Part shown: piece by piece, positions 58,641 through 64,000 of the stretch
How the letters are laid out: each line of letters opens with the position of its first letter
Position numbering within the stretch: position 1 is the first letter of the stretch
DNA from: Aselliscus stoliczkanus
Lineage: Eukaryota; Chordata; Mammalia; Chiroptera; Hipposideridae
Reading direction: 5' to 3'
NCBI GenBank assembly: GCA_033961575.1
Contig: CM066737.1
Span: 65,492,771 to 65,556,770, forward strand
Length of the DNA stretch: 64,000 bases
Program-made: the position numbers and the translations under genes
Notes under the pieces: model-generated
Databases searched by the model: none
What the model was told of the DNA's origin: nothing
What the model saw: only the letters and a program-made list of their open reading frames with translations

Positions 58641-59055
58641 AAATATAAATGGCCAACAGGTGTATGAAAAAATGCTCAACATCACTAATCAGGGAAATGC
58701 TAATGAAAACTACAATGAGCTATCACTTCATACCTGTTAGGATGGGTGTTATCAAAGAAACAAAAGATAAGTGGTGGTGAGGATATGGAGAAACTGGAAT
58801 CCTTACACACTGTTGGAGATAATCTAAAATGGTGTAGCTGTTATGAAAAACATTATGACAACTCATCAATAAATTAAAAACTGGAATACTGCATATTTCA
58901 GCAATCCCATTTCTGGGTATATAGCCAAAGGAAGCAAAATCACTATCTTGAAAAGATATCTGCACCCCCATGTTAACTGCAGCATTATTTACACTAGCCA
59001 AGACATGGAAATGACCTAAGTGTCCATTGGAGGATGGATGGATAAAATATATGTA

Positions 59056-59057
59056 TA

Positions 59058-59110
<53 letters not shown>
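59056..59110. repeat. (TA)n microsatellite
   Basis: Alternating TA run of about 45 bp within L1, directly left of the MITE. Confidence 0.95.
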
Positions 59111-59114
<4 letters not shown>

Positions 59115-59318
59115 TAGTGCCAAAAATATATAAACACATTTTAATAAAAGAAAAAACTATTACAATTATGCTGATGGTAACCACTTTGAGCACCTCTTGT
59201 AATTGCAGAAGTCAAATGTGACATATTCATCTTTTGTTTTTGATATATATTGAGTATTACAATTTTAATACAGTTTTTGCCCTTCTTAAAATATATATAC
59301 ATTTTTTGGCACCCTCTG
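59111..59318. mobile_element. 208-bp palindromic mariner-type MITE at TA
   Basis: Ends 'cagatagtgccaaaaatata' and 'ttttttggcaccctctg' are inverted and continue complementary for about 60 bp each side ('actattacaatt' versus 'aattttaatacagttt'). TA on both sides (59109-59110, 59319-59320). No coding capacity. Confidence 0.85.
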
Positions 59319-59835
59319 TATATAAAATGGAATATTTTTTACCCATAAAAACAAATAAAATCCTGGCACTTGCAATAATAGTGATTGACCTTGAGGGCAT
59401 TATGCTACATTAAGTAAGTCAGACAGAGAAAGACAAATACTGTATGGTCTCACTTATATGTGGAATCTTAAAAAAAAATGTAATAGAAATAGAAAAGAGA
59501 TTGGTGGTTGCCAGAAGCAGGTAGTGGAGTGAGGGGAAAATGGGTAAAGGTGGTCAAAATGTACAGACTTGCAGTATTAGCTTAATGATTCTGAGACATA
59601 GTGTACAACATGGTAACTACAGTTAACAATACTGTATTATATGTTGGAAATTTGATAAGCGAGTAGATCTTAAAAGTTCTCATCACAAGAAAAATGTAAC
59701 CATGTGAGGTGATGGATGTTAACTAAATTTATTATGGTAATCATTTCACATTACATAGAAATATAAATCATTATACTGTACACTTTAAACTAATAAAATG
59801 TTTTATGTCAATTCTATCTCAATAAAATGGGAAAA

Positions 59836-60825
59836 ATAAATACAGCTGATCTAGGGGGCACGGAAAGCCACGTACCAAAATATGGATATTTTTTGCATGT
59901 GTCATTGCCCAATTTTTAAGCCTTCATTATTAATTCAGTTAGTAAAGCAATCTAGAGTCCAAACAAAATGGATTTTCTGGCCATATTTACCAATCTAGCT
60001 GTCAGTTTGTAACCCATTGGTTAAAAGGGATGAAAAAAACACAAGAAAGCTGCCTGAAGGTCAGGACAAGAAGAGCAGTGTTTAGATTTTAGTGCTAAAA
60101 AGATTTGGCTGATGCTTTGGAAGATCTGAATTAAATTGTTGATTTGTCAACTCATGGAAAAAGTGAAGATGAATATGTAGTATAATGAGAAATTTAATAT
60201 TTTTCAGTCCTGGGAGATATTTTTTACTTCTTTTTGTTTTTCATTAACCTGACAAACTTAATTAGAACAGGGATACACTTGTATTGAGGTTATTTTAATT
60301 ACTGGTATTTTTAGACGATAGGCTTAAAATCATTAAATGTAGCAAGGTGTCAATCTTTGGCGTATTTTTTTAATCCACACAAAGTTCAGATATTTGAATT
60401 AAAATTGAAATAACTGCCACTATTTGAATTTCCAGTGTTACTTGTATTTAGAAAAACTGGAACTAAACCAAAGTTGACTGAGAAGGAATTATAAAAGCAT
60501 GGAGACAGGAGTGTCTATGGAATTGCAAATTGAATTCCCTGTAATGAACAAGATACAGCACAGAAACTGCCATTAAATTAACAGTGAGAATCAGGAAAAA
60601 ATATGTAGGGGAAGGAAATAAATTTCAATGATGGGGTTCTCTTCACTGAGGCATTGAGTAGGGTTGGGGAATAACTAACACTGCAATGTACGTGGAGTCC
60701 AGTGTAAAGACCATCTGTTATTAAAGGGGAGGAAAAGAGAGATCTTACATGAGGAAACACAGGCAATGTGAGAAATGGAGAGGTTGAAGTAAAGACATTA
60801 CCAGTACTTAGAGGCTTTATAATAT
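59836..60825. other. No recognised feature
   Basis: About 1 kb without a nameable repeat or frame. Confidence 0.45.
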
Positions 60826-60880
60826 ATATATATATATAGATATCGATATATCTATATATATATATATATCTATATATTCA
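60826..60880. repeat. AT-rich near-palindrome
   Basis: Alternating TA with a 'agatatcgatatatct' centre; the two halves are nearly self-complementary. Confidence 0.85.
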
Positions 60881-61305
60881 GAAGTCGTCCTACTTATCCG
60901 AAACCCTACTTACTGATACTTAAGATGGAATGGCTTTGAATAGCTGGCATCTGTATAATAGATGTCCCTTATTGCTTTCTTGTACAGTAAAAATGTTACT
61001 TGTGTTAAGTTCTGGAGAAAGGGAAAACATTTGCTTAGGATGCATTATAACCCCCATCCATATCCCCCAACACACACACACACACACACGAGCACAGAGT
61101 ATATAAATATAAGAATTTTGAGATTTGGCCAAGACACCAAGAAGTCTAGTTATGAACCATCTGAAAAAAATCCAAGAATGAGTCAAGACTAAGAAGATGT
61201 AGGACCTGGAACCTCCCCAGACAAAGGGTATAGGTTGCAACAATAAGCTCCTTTATCCTATCTCTCTCGTCCTAAATGTGCCCCTACTGCCTCTTCTTCA
61301 GGTGG
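60881..61305. other. No gene; (AC)n at 61070-61089
   Basis: Only a short CA microsatellite is recognised. Confidence 0.5.
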
Positions 61306-61392
61306 TTAAGAGTCACTTTGTAAGGGCTGAAAAAGATAACTATTGCATAGTTTTGTACATCTGTAACTATTAATTATAATAATAAAAATATG
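61306..61392 (+). mobile_element. L1 3'UTR terminal fragment
   Basis: 'gttaagagtcactttgtaag', 'aactattgcatagttttgta' and an A-rich end match the last ~80 bp of the type B L1 3'UTR. Confidence 0.6.
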
Positions 61393-62035
61393 ATATAAAA
61401 AGATGTACTGTGTGAGTGGGAGGAATTGGAAGAAACTTTAGGGAGTTATTGCATACAGAGAACTTTGTATAATGGTTATGAAAGTTTCTTTTTCTGTGGC
61501 TAACATGAACCAGAATATTGCTGGATTTCCACAAATTATGATTTGCCCAATGCCAACAAAATTTTCTTGGGTTCTGACAGGCAAATTGTCTCTGTACTAA
61601 ATCACCCTAGCAGATAAGGAAAAGGGGATGAGCTGGATGACTCAAATGGCCAAGGCAGTAGAGTGTAGAGATAAAATAAGAATTACAATAATAGCACCTA
61701 CCTCATATCTAGAAAAATCCCTCACATTTAATAAGTACTATGTGTGTGTTTAATAAATAAAAATCATGCTTATTGGAGATCTTAAGTATAGACTGTTATT
61801 TCTAGAAATCTACAAGGAAAGGAAAAAGACATAGGGTTTTGGGGCTAGAGGTAAGGAAATTACAGAGATTATGCTTTATTTTATTTTTGTTTGATTTTTA
61901 TTTCAAGATTGGATATAGACATAGATTTATAAGCCAGAATGAGTAAGTCAATGGACAGAGGTACAGATTCCTAGGCCCCACTCAGAGATACTAAATTTGA
62001 AATTCTGATGAGGTCCACAATTCATATACAAGGTG
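61393..62035. other. No gene; possible MIR end near 61655-61765
   Basis: 'aataatagcacctacctcat' and 'cacatttaataagtactatg' suggest a MIR tail. The remainder is unassigned. Confidence 0.4.
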
Positions 62036-62038
62036 TGA

Positions 62039-62582
62039 TCAAAAGATACAGTCAATGTTTAAAAAATATATTACAGTAAAAGACACATTGCTATAAATCC
62101 CCCTCAAAATATTCCCTCTCACTTTGAACACACTTATCCCATCATTATTGCCACTTTCTGAAGCAGTTCTGGAAGTCCTCTTTCATGAATGTCTTTACTT
62201 CATCCTCCATCATGACAATGCTGCATGTCACACATTGCTTTTGGTATACGGCAATTTCTGTCAAATAAAAACATTACAGTGTGTCCTCATCCACCTTATT
62301 CGCTGGATCTGGCACCATGTTACTTCTGGCTCTTCCCCAAAGTCAACCTGACCATGAAAGGAAAACATTTTGAATCATTTCAGGAAGTCGAGGCAGCCAC
62401 GAGAGCACAACTAAAGACACTCACAAAGAGGACTTCCAGAACTGCTTCAGAAAGTGGCAAGAACGATGGGATAAGTGTGTTCTAAGAAAGGGGGAGTATT
62501 TTGAGGGGGATTAATGTCAATGTGTCTTTTACTGTAATAAATTTTTTTAAATTTAAACATGTATTTTTGATTGCAGCTCTTG
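62039..62582 (+). mobile_element. Foldback mariner family M2, short copy
   Basis: Ends 'caaggtgtgatcaaaagata' and its degenerate complement at 62565-62582. The left arm (to about 62205) mirrors the right arm (62415-62555) over the 'cttcagaaagtggcaagaac' block. The middle keeps a sense transposase piece (frame 62225-62485: PYSLDLAPCYFWLFPKV). It has lost most of the left arm and spacer relative to 35389. Confidence 0.85.
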
Positions 62583-62662
62583 CATGATTCTGTTGACATG
62601 AAAAGTCCTACCCTGACTATATTATTGCTCATCCTATCACATTCAACCCATCTTGTCCTCTG

Positions 62663-62740
62663 CTTTCCTTTCCTTTCCTTTCCTTTCCTTTCCGTTCCTT
62701 TCCTTTCCTTTCCTTTTCTTTTCCTTCTTTTTTTTATTTT
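62663..62740. repeat. (CTTTC)n pentanucleotide tract
   Basis: CCTTT units with a few substitutions, polypyrimidine on the plus strand. Confidence 0.95.
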
Positions 62741-63105
62741 TAATAAAGGCAGACAGCCACATTCAGCACTTCATTTGGATGTGTCTGGAGTCTTAGAAGT
62801 TTCACTACCCTATGTTCTCCTATAAATGAACCTTGAGAACTTGTCTGGAGGTTCTAGCAGGGGAGCATAACTACTCATATACCCATGCAGGAAGAATAGG
62901 CCTCTTTTATCAGGGAAGATAGTCCTCTTCAACCCAGCATGCAGCTTCAGGAGGGGTGCACAAGGAATGATGAGGGAGGAAGGTGACACCCATCTAGCCA
63001 GCTGGAGTAGCCAAATCAACCCTAAAGATCAATAGGTTGATAGATGTCATAGCTAGATTGCTCTCACATCTTTCTACTTTTCATTTTTAACATATAACTT
63101 ACCAC
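62741..63105. other. No recognised feature
   Basis: No gene or repeat that I can name. Confidence 0.4.
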
Positions 63106-63109
63106 TTTC

Positions 63110-63350
63110 TAACATACTGCTGCGTGAAGAATGTTTATGTCTCTCTCTTTCTCTACCATGTGAGAATACGATGAGAAGACAACTACCTGTGAACAAGAAG
63201 AGGGGCACTCACCAAGAACCTGACCTTACTGGCACCCTCATCTCAGACTTACAGCCCCCAGGACTGTGAGAAAGCAAATCAATTTCTATCATTTAAGCCC
63301 CCTATCTGGTATTTTTGTTATAGCAACCCAAGCTGACTAAGACATATACT
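63110..63350 (+). mobile_element. MLT1-type LTR 3' portion
   Basis: 'accatgtgagaatacgatga', 'ccttactggcaccctcatct' and 'ggactgtgagaaagcaaatc', ending 'gcaacccaagctgactaaga'. MaLR LTR order. Left end eroded. Confidence 0.75.
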
Positions 63351-63384
63351 GTGTAGTTTATTCATTTGTTGTTTTTAGTTTATT

Positions 63385-63525
63385 ATCTGTCTCCTGCTAG
63401 TAGTATGTAAGCACCACGAATAAATATTTTTCAATGCTATATCCTCAACACCTAGAATATTGCCTAGCTATAGTAGGTGCTCAGTAAATACTTATTGAAT
63501 ATTTATTCCCATATTAGGTAGGTGT
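63385..63525 (+). mobile_element. L2 3' end
   Basis: 'agtatgtaagcaccacgaat', 'caatgctatatcctcaacac' and 'atagtaggtgctcagtaaat', ending 'ttattgaatatttatt'. Typical L2 terminus. Confidence 0.8.
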
Positions 63526-64000
63526 GGGAACCACTGTTCCAGTGGATGTAGAAAGAGAGAAACCTGAATGGTGCCAGGGACGAAGGAATGTTAAGCAAGA
63601 CACGTGTCACAGAGAAGTGGCTGCCTAGTTTTCTGGCCAATGGAGCAGCCATAGGTCTATGTGCACAATGTGAGAGAGGCAAAGTCTATTTCTAACTTCC
63701 TTTTTTGCCTTAATGGGTTATTCTGCTTCCAAATTTGGAAGAGCTTTTTTTTTCAATTCAACCCAATTTACCATGTTAACTCCCTCCACCATATTTTTTT
63801 CCTGTCATTATTTTCATTAAATGTTTCATGTTTTGGTCTTTCTGCATATTTACTTCAGTATTTTAGTGGAGAATGGAGAAGGCATATCTGGCACTGATAT
63901 GTTATAAAGTTAATCTGGATATACAAAGGGCTAATTAAAAGAAAAACATTTTATGAGTACAATTATTTGCAAGCTCATTTATGATTTGCAAATAATTAGG
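63526..64000. other. No recognised feature
   Basis: No gene or repeat that I can name. The 78-codon frame at 63661-63897 has no family signal. Confidence 0.45.

Larger units (their letters stand above)
58645..59835 (+). mobile_element. Older L1 3' end, carrying (TA)n and a MITE
   Basis: ORF2 end text from 'atggccaacaggtgtatgaa' (58650), 'aatcccatttctgggtatat', 'aagacatggaaatgacctaa' and 'gacagagaaagacaaatact', then an older 3'UTR ending 'tcaattctatctcaataaaa'. Interrupted by (TA)n and the MITE at 59111-59318. Confidence 0.85.

Overview
The window looks like mammalian, AT-rich, intergenic or intronic DNA, most probably from a bat. I found no exon of a living protein-coding gene. The evidence for a bat is a mix of recent L1 elements, a young tRNA-derived SINE with a 'GGCCGGCCGAGTGGCGCAGTGG' type head, and several recent mariner DNA transposons. 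Active cut-and-paste elements are unusual in mammals other than bats. The SINE is not the VES family of vesper bats, so a horseshoe or leaf-nosed bat (Rhinolophoidea) is my best guess. That placement is inference only.

Layout. 1-9 kb: an MLT1 LTR, a complete HMGN2 retrocopy with target-site duplications (TSDs), SINEs, two L1 3' halves (one a 2.8-kb insertion with a 17-bp TSD) and a MER5A. 8.7-12.9 kb: an ancient MLT1 provirus remnant on the minus strand, carrying a short L1, a twin-primed (5'-inverted) L1 and a mariner. 13-18.4 kb: old L2 and L1 with a 431-bp composite SINE. 18.7-25.9 kb: two hAT MITEs, minus-strand L1s, a U6 snRNA pseudogene and a large TTTC tract. 26.6-29 kb: one L2 split by a mariner and two SINEs. 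29.1-29.7 kb: a retrocopy of the 5' part of CAMTA1 with an intact 80-codon frame. 30.3-36.6 kb: a nest of L1s and foldback mariners. 40.9-42.6 kb: an EEF1A1 retrocopy. 42.7-45.5 kb: a full-length 2.8-kb L1 derivative that keeps ORF1 but has lost nearly all of ORF2 (half-L1, HAL1-like). 47.8-49.5 kb: a foldback mariner with a second mariner inside it. 50-56 kb: MIR, L2 and a Tigger element hit by an L1 that appears to carry a 3' transduction. 56-64 kb: simple repeats, an old L1 carrying a palindromic MITE, another foldback mariner, MLT1 and L2.

How the parts relate. L1 machinery accounts for the L1 copies, the SINEs, the U6 copy and the three mRNA retrocopies (HMGN2, EEF1A1, CAMTA1). Most young insertions show matching 12-18 bp TSDs, which I located base by base. 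The DNA transposons show TA (mariner, Tigger, palindromic MITEs) or 8-bp (hAT) duplications. The most noteworthy items are the HAL1-like element at 42757-45531 with its ~111-bp 5'UTR monomers, the foldback mariner family (three copies plus one arm), the CAMTA1 short-transcript retrocopy, and the L1 3' transduction. Family names are from memory of consensus sequences; none was checked against a database.
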